NCBI RefSeq assembly: GCF_002078875.1
Contig: NC_034421.1
Location: 12,289,887 to 12,353,886 of the forward strand
DNA length: 64,000 bases
DNA from: Numida meleagris
Taxonomy: Eukaryota; Chordata; Aves; Galliformes; Numididae
Direction: 5' to 3'
Shown here: positions 28,428-44,620 of the stretch, piece after piece
How positions within the stretch are numbered: the stretch's first letter is position 1
How the letters are laid out: each line of letters starts with the position of its first letter
Program-made: the position numbers and the translations under genes
The notes under the pieces: generated by a model
Told to the model about the DNA's origin: nothing
Databases searched by the model: none
The model's input: only the letters and a program-made list of their open reading frames with translations

Positions 28428-28483
28428 TTATCTTTTCCTCCTCTGCAGTTCTTTTTCACATAGACAGGTTTTTGGACGCAAAG
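28428..28483 (-). CDS. KATNIP: KATNIP last coding exon
   Basis: It encodes the split Ala and LRPKTCLCEKELQRRKR, residues 1072-1089, then TAA. This corresponds to the mammalian C-terminus, which has the same LRPKTC core and a basic end. The acceptor is CTTCACAG, with the exon starting at 28483 on the minus strand; the two leading bases complete the codon begun by the preceding exon. The exon is too short to stand out by length alone; it was found from the family's conserved end. Confidence 0.9.
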
Positions 28484-30316
28484 CTGTGAAGGCAAATCGA
28501 GTGCTGTTTTAAAAATGCTCCTATATTAACAACAAAGCCACAGAGTAAAAAGAGAAAGAAACATTCTCACTTCCATCCCATAATGAAGGTTACACTTCTC
28601 AGTACCGTATCCTACACTGACAGCAATGCCAACTCCTTCCCTGTAGAAGATCTCAGATTGCCAGACAGCAAACAACTAATTCAGTGTGAGGAAGTAATTC
28701 TATTACCTGTTACTCCGTCTCTCAGTGGATGCAGAGGAGCATTTACATGACATACACAAGTTTCTGTCCACAGCACAGGGGCTCAGAAGGAAGGCAGAGG
28801 CTGAATTGGGTCACATGGGAACCACTGACTGTTCAATTTCAGAACGGAGCACTAACACGAGCTGTTTCTTGTGGACCATCCTCTCACCAACATTTTGATT
28901 TATTATTTTACATGAACGATCTGGCTTCAGAGACTAGGTGTATCATCACAGGTTTGGGATTACGTTTAGAGAACAGGATGGATATAGAAAAAATAACGGA
29001 TGACAAAGGATGAGGCAACAAGGGGAGGCAGAAAAGCAAAATCTGAAAGCAAAGCTGGCATAATTAATTCCATCTTTCAACAAAGAGGTTGGACTGACTC
29101 CAAAGAGACACCAAAATGTTTTTCCCCACGTAGACAATTCTGCGGAATCACTTTGGTGGGAAATCTGGTCTGAATTCAATGTTGACTCTGCTCTGGTTAG
29201 GAGTTTAGACTAGAGATCTCCTGAGGTTCACCCTCCGACACAAATCATTCTATCAACCTGTGCTATCAACCAGTGCAGCTGATAGCAGTAAGTATTAGGG
29301 AGGAGACACCAGGCAGGTATCAACAAACAGCTGATCCTCAGCTGAAAACCTCACAGTAAGAAATGAGAACTGCTCTTTAAGTGACAAAAGAAGGCATTCT
29401 TCACTAGATACAGGGCACATCTGCACTGCAACCCAAGATTCATTACAACAGGCACGGAGATGTGCAGGATACTTTTGACACAGATAGTGCTAATGTATTA
29501 ATGCTCAAGCTATATTTGCATAGGTAATGGCATTTGAAATCCTTCTCCTACAGAAGCGTTATTAAAAGCCATCAAATAATTTCTGTAACACTTTCCAGAG
29601 AAACTAACTAGAGAAACTGTCATCCTTGGGGAAGAAAAACAATCACGAATATACCAGCTTGGCTGAGAATATGTAATGTATTTAGGGAGCGATCCTGAGG
29701 AATTTACAGTGAATGACTGGGACACTTCAGACTATAAATACAATCTACTATTTCTCCTTGGGAAAAAGAAAATAAACAGGCTGTCTTTTTAATTATCACT
29801 TGTAAGAGAAAAGACCAACAAGACAGACAGTGGGAGGAATAAAGTCCGCAATTTTTCATCCTAGTTTCTTACATCGTGATCTTGGATTTGCTTGAGGAGC
29901 AACAAGCAGGTAATTCTGAGACACATATACATCCTCTCTAAAGCTGCTTAAAAGGCCAGTGGGGATGCAACAAGCCTATTACTCCAAAAGCTATCTTTGG
30001 GCCTGTACAATCACACTAGCTTTCAATTGGTCTTCAGTCAGTTTCTTTCCTGAAGACCTCTGTGTATGTGTTGGTATAAGCTACAATTACATGCCACATG
30101 AATCTTTGACTTATATGATCCACTTTCAGATTTAGATACAGAATAAAAACCCATCAGAGTATGATATTCCATGTTTGCCTTCCTATGGAAGATCTAAATT
30201 AAAATAAGAGGTGCAAATCTCCCTCCTTCTCCCAGCCTAGCTCTGTAACAATGCTTATTATTCATACTGCTTTTGTAGAACGTGAGCAGAAGAAAACTGT
30301 CAAAGACAGAACTAAC
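28484..30316 (-). other. KATNIP: KATNIP intron
   Basis: A 1.8 kb intron, GTTAGT donor at the high end. Nothing confidently recognised; the segment around 28746-29030 has a faint retroposon look but no clear CR1 landmark. Confidence 0.8.
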
Positions 30317-30405
30317 CTGGATCAGCCACAACCTGCTTCTTTTTGCTGCTTGTGACAATCTGATTTTCATTCATCATTCGTACATCCTGATCTCCCCCGT
30401 GATTG
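30317..30405 (-). CDS. KATNIP: KATNIP coding exon (MMNENQ motif)
   Basis: Residues 1042-1071, reading [20 protein letters not shown] and then KKKQVVADP. The DQDVxMMNENQI core is shared with the mammalian protein. Acceptor CTTTTCAG and donor GTTAGT. One base in front completes a Ser codon and one base at the end opens an Ala codon. It is a hydrophilic, lysine-containing tail segment after the last repeat unit. Confidence 0.92.
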
Positions 30406-30525
30406 CTGAAAAGATTAAAATCAGTACAATAACCAAAATAATCATTCTGAAAACTCACAAGAGTTATGGAAAAGGTTACCAAATAAGTTATTCAGGTCAG
30501 GAGGCTAAATACATACTTACACATG

Positions 30526-30541
30526 CACACACACACACACA
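30526..30541. repeat. (CA)n microsatellite
   Basis: About eight uninterrupted CA units inside a KATNIP intron. Confidence 0.85.
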
Positions 30542-32103
30542 TCTATGAAGCATATATATACACAGTTATGTAATGCTCCAATATGTTAAGCATAGGAACA
30601 GAATATGAGACTATCTAAAAAGGAAAGGATTCTGCATCTACCTAAAGTATTTTTGCCAGTCTAATGAGTGGCGTAGGTTGCAGCAGGCACACGTTCAAAT
30701 ATCAACATCATATTCACTCTACAATTTTCTTGCCTGCCTACACAGTTTGAACCACATTAACCAAAGTGAGATTTTACAGTAGCTCTGTACAAAGAGAGTC
30801 TAAAAGCCCTACGTGGAACTTCACACTATTTTGCAATGTTGATATAGCAATTATTCATGAAAAATTTATGAACTAAACAGAATTCATTTACTGTGACAAG
30901 TTTTGTTTGCAGGCCACATAATTTTAATAATTCCTTTCTCATAAAGAAGTAATAACCTGAAAGTTAAATTAAACTAATTACAGAAAAAAACTGTGAGCCG
31001 AATTGAAAGTTAAAGGAAACACAAATCAGACAAAACAAAGTCTGACTTTTTTCTTTTCTCTACAAATACTGCACACAATAGGTTTCTGCTCTTGTAGAAA
31101 AATGGAACGCCTCTCCAACTGAGAGTGCAACAGGAGAACCAATACTGAAGTAAATCAGTATTTACATCATTGATGATAATGTGAGAGGGTTTGTGAAATA
31201 CTGAACAGTGATGCGTAAAAGAGAACAGGTTGAAGATAGAGGTACCAACATGCAAAAGTTCCAGAACATCTTCTAAAAATAGGGGTGTTATCCAGCAGAC
31301 AGTAAGAAATGCGTCTTCTACTGCCAAAGAACCCTGTACTTCAGTGGCTTAGAATGAGACAAAGAGGGAACAGAAGACAGACTGATGTCAAGAGCAGTCC
31401 TGCACAGGCACTTTAGAAGAGAAGACTGCATATTTTTTACTGGAAAACAGATGCTGCAGTGAGTACGACCAAAAAGGATCCCTCCCAAAACTAAACCAAT
31501 GGATATATGCTTCATCTGAGCACGTGCAAAGGAAGTCATGCGAAACAGCTCTACCATTACAGCTGAAGCTTCTCTCTCCTTCCAATAAAATAACTTTCCT
31601 TGTACAAAGCCGTTACACTGAATAGAGAAGATGTTCATTTCTCCTCCTCCTTTCCGTATCCCACTGAAAATTTTCTCAAAACTCGTATTTTCATTCCAGT
31701 ACCTTTTCCACTTGAAAAACTGTCTACCTCCAAATTTCACCATGACAACACAGCCTCTTGTAAAAAAACCTAAGTCTATTACTGTTTCAAAGTACTGTGT
31801 TAATCTACCTCAACATCTGACCGTACCCAATGGCCAACAGCCAATGCTTTAGAAAAGCATAGGAAATCCCCGTAAAAAAAAAAAATGAATTTCTATTCTC
31901 AGTCAGCATAGCTCACATTCCTTCCATTTATTTTTTAATTTTCTCATATTCCTCTGAAGTAATTGTTTCGCATTTTTGAATGCAAAACTGTCACCTTTCA
32001 AGTGATGCATGTGTAAGGCATTCTATTTTTAACTATGCAATGTATAAGCAAGTATTTATTTCTAGAAGACTTCCATTTCTCATTTTATCAATCTCATTTA
32101 AAA

Positions 32104-32212
32104 CTTATTTTTCTTTTTTATTTTTATATTTTATATTCTTTATTAATTTATTTATTATTGTTTATATTATTTATTCTTTTTTTATTTTATATTTTTTCTT
32201 TATTTTCTTAGG
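32104..32212. repeat. T/A-rich low-complexity tract
   Basis: About 110 bases almost entirely of T and A in TTTAT/TTTAT-like units. The 97-codon open frame over it is compositional. It may be an expanded poly(T)/AT simple repeat. Confidence 0.85.
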
Positions 32213-32691
32213 CCCTATCAATCCTGACCTTCTGAACATATTTTTCACTCCATTTCAGTCATATTTTCTGTGAAGTTGCCAATCTGGTGGCTTCAAAGGC
32301 TTAGTCCTGAAAACCAAATTCATTTTTCATTTAAAGGACTTTCTTTTCTTTTATATTTGATGCTTTTTCAGTAATTTTTGGGTTTTCCCTCTCCTCCATG
32401 TAATATCATTGCAATTTATCAATTCTTCTCCAAGGAAAACCATCTTTCCTCTGTGTTTATTATTACAGCCTGACAAGAAAATACATTCAAACATGAATCA
32501 ATGATCCTAATAGTGTTAAATAACACTTCGAAATAAAGTTAGTACTTTTGTCCTAGTATTTAAAAAGCTATTGGTTATTTGCCATTAAGTGAGGCTGAAT
32601 ATGCTTTAGAGGGGAAATCTTCATAGCAACACGCACATTCCTGACATTAGTCACGTGAAAACATTTTCCAAAAACAAGACACTTCCAGTCA

Positions 32692-35688
<2,997 letters not shown>

Positions 35689-35828
35689 CAAACCAGGAAG
35701 AAGTGGTGCAAGCCACATATGCCTGCCATCAGTTGTGTTATTTACTCCGTCAATGAGTTTGTCTGGAGTTCGGATATCTCCAGATACATCTTCTAAAACG
35801 TTGACGCTATCTGGAAAAGCAGCAATAT
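35689..35828 (-). CDS. KATNIP: KATNIP coding exon (LIDGVN / HMWLAP motifs)
   Basis: Residues 909-955. It contains IAAFPDSVNVLEDVSGDIRT and PDKLIDGVNNTTDGRHMWLA followed by PLLPGL, the ligand-type signature of the last unit. The acceptor is TTTTTTCAG and the donor GTACGT. Two leading bases complete an Asn codon; it ends in phase 0. Confidence 0.96.
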
Positions 35829-37096
35829 CTGAAAAAATCATTTCAGTTTAAATAACCGAAAAGGACATTTCCAAAATACCATAAGTAAAAGTTCACGCCT
35901 CTTCTTTCAGATTCCATAAGCAAGTATTCTCCAGTACAGCAGTAAAAATTAAAAAATACTTCAACTGCTTTACTTAAGATAGCTGAGCAAGTTGAGAGCA
36001 CATATTTAAAAGCAGGAAAGCCCCCACAGATTTTGGCACATGAGATTATTTTTAAAATAGGAAGAAATTAACTAGCAGCTTTTCATTTATTTTAAAGGCC
36101 ACATTTATGACTTCATCAATAACGTTCCCTTATCAGAAAAGAGCACTGCCTAGGGAATTTTTTGGTGGACTTGTGGAAACTCATATGAAATGTATCTTAA
36201 GAAAAGCATCCCTATAGAAAACAGTCACCTCCCTGACTAAGTTCTCCTCGAGTTCCTCAACGCTTGTGATAAAAATCAACTGTCTAATAAGGCCTTCATT
36301 CATTTCTTCAAGAGGGGAAGATTAAGCCTTCTACTGAAAAGGCTTTCTAGATAACGAGGTTTTTTCCATGAGGGAACATTTATGTTTAAAAACATATGTA
36401 CATTAGAGGCATGCATAGAAATACGGCATTGTCTTCAGAATTTTAAGTCCCTAACAATTCAGTTTGAGGGACAATAACTTTCCCTTGTTTTGCTTTCTTA
36501 GAGGCTATGTACTGTAAGTACTTACAAAGAATTTAAGGAATGGCACAGAGATGATTCAGCAGCTTAAGAAAAGCTTGCTTCAGACTTGGTAGCTGAATTA
36601 TCACGTTTAGTACTGCACTTAGACAGATGTGCTTTCTGGGATCCTGATGTATCCAGGAGACATTGCTGTACAAGCAGAAACAGATGTCTATTCCAAACTT
36701 ACTGAATTATCTTTACCTGGCATTGTACTATACTGTTAAGACATATAGAATAACATAAGCTAAGCGAATGATCCCCTGCTCTTAAAAACAATCTGTTACC
36801 ACTTTTCAATTTCCAAATGTTTCTTCTCCATTATGCTCTCATCATGCACCACACCACATATAAATTAAAGTGTCACTCCAAAAAGAGCCTTCACTTTTTG
36901 CTTCGTAATCTCTATTAATTACGCTCCCTTGAGACATACAATTGACACAGCATCCATGCTTTTTATTCTTAGTTTAGCTGATACAGAAGACTGAAGTGCA
37001 ACTCTTCAATAATTCTGATTACTATGAATCTTTCAAATGTGTCCTTCATTCCTTCTATTGGTTACCCATGAACACTGAATCAAATTCAAAGGATAC
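35829..37096 (-). other. KATNIP: KATNIP intron
   Basis: A 1.3 kb intron, AT-rich, without recognisable repeats or open frames of interest. Confidence 0.85.
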
Positions 37097-37207
37097 TGTT
37101 TTCAGTTAGTAAGATTTGGTCTCCATGTTCATCAAACAACTCCAGACCGGTCAAACCGATGTAGTATGGATCACCCCAACTTGTCAGAAGCTGAAACTGG
37201 AAAACAA
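37097..37207 (-). CDS. KATNIP: KATNIP coding exon (WGDPYYIGLTGLE motif)
   Basis: Residues 872-908: VFQFQLLTSWGDPYYIGLTG, then LELFDEHGDQILLTEN. This opens the last repeat unit. A second AG (TTTTCCAG) lies nine bases inside the exon; the outer acceptor CTCTTCAG was chosen because it joins the preceding exon to give PCGFVFQFQ, as in mammals. Donor GTATCC. Confidence 0.93.
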
Positions 37208-38268
37208 CTGAAGAGGAAGGAGCTATTAAGGAAAATTTGATACTGACACTCTCTGAATAAGCTACATTATACAAGAAGTCTGTCATTTCAGTTACTGATA
37301 GTATGAAGATCTACAGTTGAAACAGCTAGGCAGAAGTCTCTATATGTTGTTCACATGTATAATAATAAACATGTATATGCTCATATAACATCTTCGGCTG
37401 CCAGAAAAACATATTTTTTTTTATTTCTTTATGACTGTGCATCCTACCTCCCTATTATGCTACTTATTAATACCACAGCTCCTACCCAGAGCCTTTATTA
37501 CCTTCCTACGTTTTCTGAATATGCCTTTGCTCGGTTTTGAATTACATGAATGATAATTGGCCAGAAAATATGTCCCTTAACTGAATGGCAGAAAATAGAA
37601 TAAGAGCATGTGCTGTTCATTTTTCTAGTAGAGCACTCATTTTTATCTCTTTTCTCTATCCAGACACTGATTTTCATGAAACTGTCAGGAACTTAGTAAT
37701 GCTGAGATCTCATTGACTCCAAACACGGTTAGGACAGCCTAATGGATTTAAGAGGGCTGTCAGGTAGATAGATGGCACGACAGTAAGGATGATCACAGAA
37801 GGCTGCGCTTATTTAGGAAAACATAAGATTAAAAGAGCCAGAAACATTAAGAAAAATGGCAAAAATATTACACAGTTCTGGTCAACACAGACTTAATAAA
37901 GATTTAAAATGAGACAAATTTCAAAGAACAGCACTGAGAACATTCAAATATATGCAGATTATTACTAGCTTTGATAGGCTGGCAGGATACTGTGCTAATG
38001 GGCTTCTAGCTCCAGCTTTCGTGGATTCTAAAAGGCAGGAAGAAGTGCTACAAGAACATCTGACTACAGGTCACACCTTCATACATTTTGTTTCATTTAT
38101 TTATTTTTAAGTCATACTTAACAAGCACCTTCCTCATCATATTCTCTATACCTCACTCATTTCTTACAGCACCAGAAGTTGTTGGATCCAGAACTACTGG
38201 GATTCATAAGCACATTGTACAGAATAACTCAGTTACATACTAAGCAAGAAAATGACAGAGGAGGATAC
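37208..38268 (-). other. KATNIP: KATNIP intron
   Basis: A 1.06 kb intron; nothing recognised. Confidence 0.85.
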
Positions 38269-38333
38269 AACCACATGGCATGAGTGGTGCTTCATAGTCC
38301 ATACTAGCTTGTTCCATTCTCTTTGAACCAGTT
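38269..38333 (-). CDS. KATNIP: KATNIP short coding exon (ASMDYEAPLMPCG)
   Basis: A 65-base exon for residues 850-871, TGSKRMEQASMDYEAPLMPC and G, linking the third and fourth units. The mammalian protein has the same MDYEAPLMPCG core. Acceptor TTTTGACAG, donor GTATCC. The alternative GT four bases upstream of the donor would break the frame or lose a residue compared with mammals. Found by family knowledge, since no long open frame marks it. Confidence 0.9.
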
Positions 38334-38580
38334 CTGTCAAAATAACCAAGACAAAATAGTTAATTTACGTATTCTTGGCTCACTGAGAAAAGAACAGAAC
38401 AAATCAAAAAACCTAAGCCACCACACACACCTTTCCCCTCCAGATTACGTAGCAAATTGTCCTCTGATCTCAATAAAACATTCCACTTCATCCAGGTGTC
38501 TCACACAGATTTGGTTCAGAAGAGAATACAGATACTGAACAAATAAGAGTGGATCAGACTGTAAAAATATCCTACTTTAC

Positions 38581-38738
38581 CTCCTTTGCACCCTGTTCAT
38601 CAGCTGGGGCTGCAGATAGTCAAGGAAGAGAATTTCTTGGGCAAAGTCAAAGTGGCAGTTGCCTGGTCCCTTGCGGATAAGAAAGCCCTCTGGTGGGGAG
38701 ATGCTGTGACCATCCAGCATTACGTGGACAACCTTTGC
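38581..38738 (-). CDS. KATNIP: KATNIP coding exon (SPPEGFLIRKGPG)
   Basis: Residues 798-849: AKVVHVMLDGHSISPPEGFL then IRKGPGNCHFDFAQEILFLD and onward to NRVQR. This matches the mammalian block SPPEGFLIRKGPGNCHFDFAQEILF. Acceptor TTTTAACAAG, donor GTAAAG. It starts in phase 0 and ends with two bases of an Arg codon. Only 247 bases separate it from the next exon at 38269-38333. Confidence 0.95.
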
Positions 38739-41264
38739 CTTGTTAAAAAAAATAACAAATAAATCCAATGCAATTGCACTCACTTCAGAGACTGAAATAA
38801 TAGTTTGCTGTATTTATTCCATTCCTCTATAGCGTAACACCCTTTGGCAAAAGGAAGCCAAGATCAGCAGAACCCAGTCTGAAACCCAGTGCAAGTCAAT
38901 AGCTAGTGTCAGCTATGATGCATTGAGATTGATAAAAGAGCTTAGGATTTGGGGGGGAAGAATGGTAAAAAGAAACACTAAGACTGGAAGAGCTCCTTCA
39001 ATTACTGCACCCCCAGAGATCTCAGCGAACTGATGATTTGTGAGCTGCAGAACGCATACTGAGAGACTAGAGACTCAGCTTTGAAGTCAGCATATGATGC
39101 AAAGGTGACTGGAGGAGGTGCTTAGTCACCCATCGTGCACCTGAACACAATGCTACATCTGGCCTGACTGCTCAATCCTGGCTGAGGAGATCACGTAACC
39201 TGGTGATCTCTCAAGAGCAGGCCCCTTTTTGTATTTACAGGAAGCCTGTATTTCACCATTCTACTCATCTGTGTGGCAGGTGGCATTTGGACTTTTCCAG
39301 GATCATGCCAACTCATCTACCAAGCACTGCTGTGTAGAACCTAAGAGCATATGAATAAGGAAAAGGTACCTCTACCAGGCAAAAAGGAGTCACGTCCATG
39401 TCACAGACGTATGCACATCCGATATAAACTCTGAATTAAACCAAGTAATTCATGCATACTTGATCAGAAGATGAGGGAGTTCAGGCCCCTTCGCCCTCCC
39501 CCATTAGTACCATGTGGGGCTGTATGCATGATTGCAGTCACATAACAACTCAATCATGCAGCAACAATTATCACTCCATCTTGCTCTAAGGTATGTACAG
39601 TGTAATCTCACATTAATCACAAGTATTGCACTGAGTCTGTCACTAATTACTGCTTAAGGAAGGAATAATACCTGGGAAATAGAACAGGATTGCCTTATAA
39701 CTGGCCCTATGACTGCAGCCTGCTGATTAATGGACTGAACGAGAATGGATTCATTTAGCTAGCAAAAAGACTTAATTTAGTCTCAAGGCAATGTGAGTCA
39801 GTTCTGTCATCTTTGGATTTTATACTTACTGATGTATCTATATGATTATTTGAAATTAGTTCTGTACGAAAATCTGTAGTTCTCATGATCTGTCATTAGT
39901 ATTTTTATTAAAACATATAAGCAATATTTACTCTCAGATGTCAAACTGAGAAGATCTTAACATTCCAGGTTTCCTATCAAGCCTGATATTCACAACAGCT
40001 TCCGTATTTTTGCAATTTCCAATCTGTTTTTTAGACAATTACCGTTTCAATGAGCTGCACGTGCAATAACCCAGAAGTAAATCTTTTTCAGAAAGTTTTT
40101 GTCTGTTTTGAGGTTTTTTGTGCAGTTCTTTTGTTTGTTTACACAAGCATTTCTCAATTTGAAAACTTCAGGTACTGCACTGTACGAGGTGCTCACTTCA
40201 CTTCCGAAGAGCATGAAGATAAATTAGGAGTGAAAGCAGCGAGCAGAGGGAAATAACTATTGCAGGTTTCAACCTTAATAAGCTTGGGAGCAAATAAAGG
40301 AAATATACTTTTTGTATAAGAAATTCTTGTTTGTGCTACTTTCCAGCAGAATCGAGCTGCTAGGCTAGGGAGAGAAAGTGAAAAATCCATTGAAATACAC
40401 TTTTGTTTAGAGAACATGTATTGAATGGGAAGTCTGGAGACTTAGAGATGAGATCTTACCTATTACACCACAGCTGCTTATATTTATGTGCCCTTTACAG
40501 CCCTCATTTCTAAGTAATTTTCATCATCTGAGAAGGCACTCAACCATCACACATAGCATTTTACAAATCACATAACAAAGCTTTCATAAGGTAATTTTTC
40601 ATAGAGCTGGAAATAGCATACAAGCCTTCATTCTGACAGTTTACTGCCATTACCCTTTCATACTAAAGCTGTGAATAGAATCCACCAGTCTACAGCTGCC
40701 TAACAAATCATTATATCTCATGTCCAGAGACCGTTTCTTAGAAGAACGGCAATACTTCAAAAAACAGATGCTGTGATACCCTAGGTCTACGGTCTAAAGC
40801 CTCTTAACTGTGGCTTAGCAGATATCCTGCACCCTCAGTTTTTCAAATCATTCATTTTATTCATCCTGTCACAGGACTGGAGGTATGACCTCCTCATTTA
40901 AACTGTACCTACTAACTGCTGAGGAACTCAGAGGTGTGCTGCCTGCATGCATACTTTATCAGACTCACCTCCTTTACTACCTAGCAACATAAACTGTGAA
41001 AATGCACCTTTCTTCTTGTCTTGGTCTGGCTCCAAAGACCAAGTTTCATGTTAAATAGCCAAACCCTTGAAGTCTTTTAGCTCCTTTAATAGCTGAGACA
41101 CAAACACACACTCAAACTTGATTTGGTTTGAAAATTCACATACAAACATTTCTCCCCTGTTCTGCCTTGGAAAAAAACCAGGTCTTATAATGGGTGAGCA
41201 AAATATTCCCCATCACTACTTAGGCAGTTCTTCATATTGCACTATGCACACAGGATAACAGTAA

Positions 41265-41350
41265 GATTTAAATCAGAAGGGACTTCCACACATCTCCAGC
41301 CACAACTCCTGCTCAGAGCAGAGAAGCCTGCGAAGTTAAATCAGGTTGTT
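41265..41350 (-). mobile_element. Decayed CR1 tail (antisense)
   Basis: AAATCAGAAGGGACTTCCAC and AACTCCTGCTCAGAGCAG resemble the reverse complement of CR1 3' sequence, strongly diverged. Limits are approximate. Confidence 0.5.
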
Positions 41351-41829
41351 CCGAGTCTCTCAAATTGACTCATCCCATCACTGCATGTTGTCCCCCAGTG
41401 CCATATCACTCTCAGGGGGATAAAGGGAAAAGAGCCCTTTCTTTATGCCCAATCATACAAATTAACTAAGTGATTTTACTAAAAAGAACACAACATCATT
41501 ATCCAGGGGTATGTTTATAAGGTAAGCTCAACATGCTCCTGAACCCACCTGTGTGTCAAACATTGTGTTAATGTATTGTATTACGGAAATCAGATGTCAA
41601 ACGTTAAAGTCTCTTGAGGAGTCGTGGCTAAAATGAAAGAACGTACACTTTGAACCTCTGTGAGTCTTTGGCCAGTCTTCAGCACTCTGCAACACTGTGC
41701 TTACAGTAAAAGAGGCCAGGGCTAAACTTCAGAGAGGGAACATCCATTTGTGGAATGTTCATACAAAAAGCAATTCATGGAAGGTAAATTTACACAAAAA
41801 AGTAGTTCCCCAATATTTCCTACTATCTT

Positions 41830-42070
41830 AGAACCATAGAATCCTTAGGGTTGGAAGACACCTCTGAAGGCCATCAAGTCCAACACCCCTGCAATGAGCA
41901 GGGCCACCACAGCTAGGTCAGGTTGCCCAGGGCCTGATCCAGCCTCACCTTGAAAGTCTCCAGGGATGGGGCATCAACATCACTAGGCAACCTGCGCCAG
42001 TGCCTCACCACCCTCACTGTAAAAGACTTTTTCCTTATATCCAATGTAACTCTGCCCTCTTTGTGCTCCA
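41830..42070 (-). mobile_element. CR1 LINE 3' part (antisense)
   Basis: It begins AACCATAGAATCCTTAGGGT and contains, in reverse-complement order, the hallmark CR1 blocks GGTTGCCCAGGGCCTGATCC, CTCCAGGGATGGGGCATC, CAGTGCCTCACCACCCTCAC and CTTATATCCAATGTAA. It is well preserved and 5'-truncated. Confidence 0.95.
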
Positions 42071-42627
42071 TTTATCATCTTACCAAATGTTACTAGTTAA
42101 GTAAATAGCTCAATAGCACTTACAGGCAATGTACTAACTATTAATTTTAAGTGGCAGACTTCAGAAAAGCAAGATGCTCAAAAACAAAAGGATCCCCACA
42201 GAGAAAACACAAGTTTATACACAGACACCGCTTTCTTCAACATATCTACACCAGGTCGTTGTTGAGGTGCCCCCTGCTCTACCACTCCTTGTGCTGCAGG
42301 AAATAAAGAATCACATGGGAGGCTTAAACACTGGATAGCGAGAGGATACCACTTTGGAATCATATATCTTGAAAATAATATGTGCTACTATGTGTCTCTT
42401 AGAAAAATCATCTGTGAAGTTTTCTTTAAACTGTCCCCAGCTTTTTTTTCAATATTTGCTGTTTGCAGAGACAGAAATGCATTATACCTGCCACAAAACT
42501 CAGACTCAGACAATCTAGAAAGATTTATGGTGTTCCATTAAGGCAGCTATATTCATTTATCACAGTACCAATTTTCCAATGCACCGCTGTATATTTTTGC
42601 TGGCAGTGCTCCTTTTCTTTTACTTAC

Positions 42628-42793
42628 CCCTCTATAGGTATCCTCTGGAGATTTATTATAGTTCCAGAAACGAAGCCCTGCGATACTTTCAATTTTATCA
42701 AAATGGATTGTGAGTAGATGATTTTCTCCAAAAGAGAAAGGAATGAGCCACATATGGTCATCCTCAGCTGTAATATTAGTCCCATCTATTAAC
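42628..42793 (-). CDS. KATNIP: KATNIP coding exon (LIDGTNIT / FWNYNKSPEDTYRG)
   Basis: Residues 742-797: LIDGTNITAEDDHMWLIPFS, then FGENHLLTIHFDKIESIAGL and RFWNYNKSPEDTYRG. It carries the second and third signatures of the third unit. Acceptor CTCCTTGTAG, donor GTAAGT. One leading base completes a Lys codon; it ends in phase 0. Confidence 0.97.
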
Positions 42794-44620
42794 CTACAAG
42801 GAGAAAAATCCATTAGCGACAGAAAGGAAAAGCCTGCTTTTCTCACAAAAACAGGTGTTTTACTAGGTATCAATTTTCTTCTTATTTCCACTTACCAATT
42901 CCATTATTATACCCATGTGCATGCAACTAAAAAGCATATTAAACATAAAAAGTAATTCAGAATTGTTGAATTAAAGATGGGCTGGCTGGGGGGGAACAAC
43001 ATTTCCTTTAGTTGGCTCTGTTTGAAGAAAAACAGAAAAATTCTTAGGTTTTCTTCCCTGAGCAAACAAGCAGAGAAAAGCTCATTTGGTACCTCTGTAC
43101 CAAAATTACTAAAGGCAAAATTCTCAGTCCCAGACATTTCATAACTTATTAATATAGATCCACGCCTAAACTAGTTTATCTTGCAGTCTGCGGCGTGTTA
43201 CTATACTAATGCAGCTACCCTGAGTCTGAGACGGTGGCCGGACAGCCAACAGATGGAGCAGAGCTTGTTCCCATCCCTCACCATGCCCTCCATTAGGAAC
43301 CACCCTTTTTTTCCCCCCCCATTCTACAACATGACAATGCCTTCTCATAACAACACAGACTTCAGACTTACTAGATAAATTCAATTCCATTATATCCCCA
43401 TTTTGGAATTCTGTATACCATAGTTTGTGGTAGAATTCAAAGAATAAAGGAGAAGATGATCGAATTGCCCCACTGGAATTACTTTTGTACACTGCTCTAC
43501 GTGCTTACTATTTATTTACAAGTGCGATAGAAGAATGAGTACCAGATTTGGCAGTTTCTTAAAGAAATAGATATGACTAATGAGCCTTTCACAGAGGAAT
43601 TGATTAGAGAGCCTGTAAGAAAGAGACAGAAATCTTGACTTAGTCCTGAAAAGTCAATACTACGCAGGACCCATTCCAAATGCTACAGTCAAAGAGCACT
43701 GAAGTGCTCAGCATGCTTACAGAAATATCAAAAGAAAAAAATTAAGCCCTTATGTCTTATGCTCAAAAAAGCTCTGAAGTAAAAATGAAGACTGTCAAAA
43801 AAGAAAAGCAAGAAAGCAACAAAATAAAATCATTACATATAGCAGATAGAATATTAAGGATGTCATATTGGAAACATACAACAAATCTACCTCACTTACT
43901 AACAAAGACATAAGAAAAAGCAAGGACTTAAAATAAAAATGGAAGCCAGCCTGGCTTAGTGGCAGGATAAAGAAAGTTATTACAAGTCATCTTTCACCAA
44001 AAGTCACGATCAAACAAACTAAATCAACAGGATCATAAACTCTGGAAGGCTAAATGTATATGCACATGCCAAGAAAGAATATGTAGGCTAGCAAGCAAAA
44101 GGCACCATAAATAAAACCCATCAAACGTATCAGGAGCGGAAAGCCTGCCAGAAATTCTGTAGGATCAACAGATGACTAGGCTGCAAAAGGAGCACAGGAG
44201 AAGACACCAAAAGAAAAGCTAAATGAATTCTTTGCATCTGGGTCCATCAAAGCCTCTCCAGACTCCACCACCAGAGCCTTTTCATCGCGGGGGATCTCAT
44301 GGGAAGATTTCTTTGATCTCAACGCCTACAGAAGAGATTTTTTGTACATTTCATAAGTTGAGGAAGCATATTTGCCAGTGCATAAGACTTCTTTAAAATT
44401 ATAAAAACAAAAGCTGCAGAATTAGAGAGCAGCACCTGTACTCACAATTCCTTAATACATTCTCACCCTTTGCTAACTTGAAAGTTTTCCTTGCAATTAC
44501 CCAGAAATGCTGCGTAAACATTACTGCATATGCATAGACAGGTGCTACAGAACACACGAAAAAACAACATCTGGAGAAATTACTTGTAATTCTACCTATT
44601 CTGCCCCTTTCACTACTTAC
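42794..44620 (-). other. KATNIP: KATNIP intron
   Basis: A 1.8 kb intron; no repeats or genes recognised. Confidence 0.85.

Larger units (their letters stand above)
38739..42627 (-). other. KATNIP: KATNIP intron
   Basis: A 3.9 kb intron with a clear antisense CR1 at 41830-42070 and a fainter CR1 tail at about 41265-41350. No other feature recognised. Confidence 0.8.

Noticed and set aside
28746..29030. Possible CR1 reverse-transcriptase remnant
   Set aside because: A few words resemble the FNxFxNDL region but the usual CR1 landmarks are missing; not firm enough to annotate.
31010..31743. Two overlapping minus-strand open frames of 105 and 141 codons
   Set aside because: They lie within a KATNIP intron between exons that already join in phase; no family similarity or suitable splice sites.
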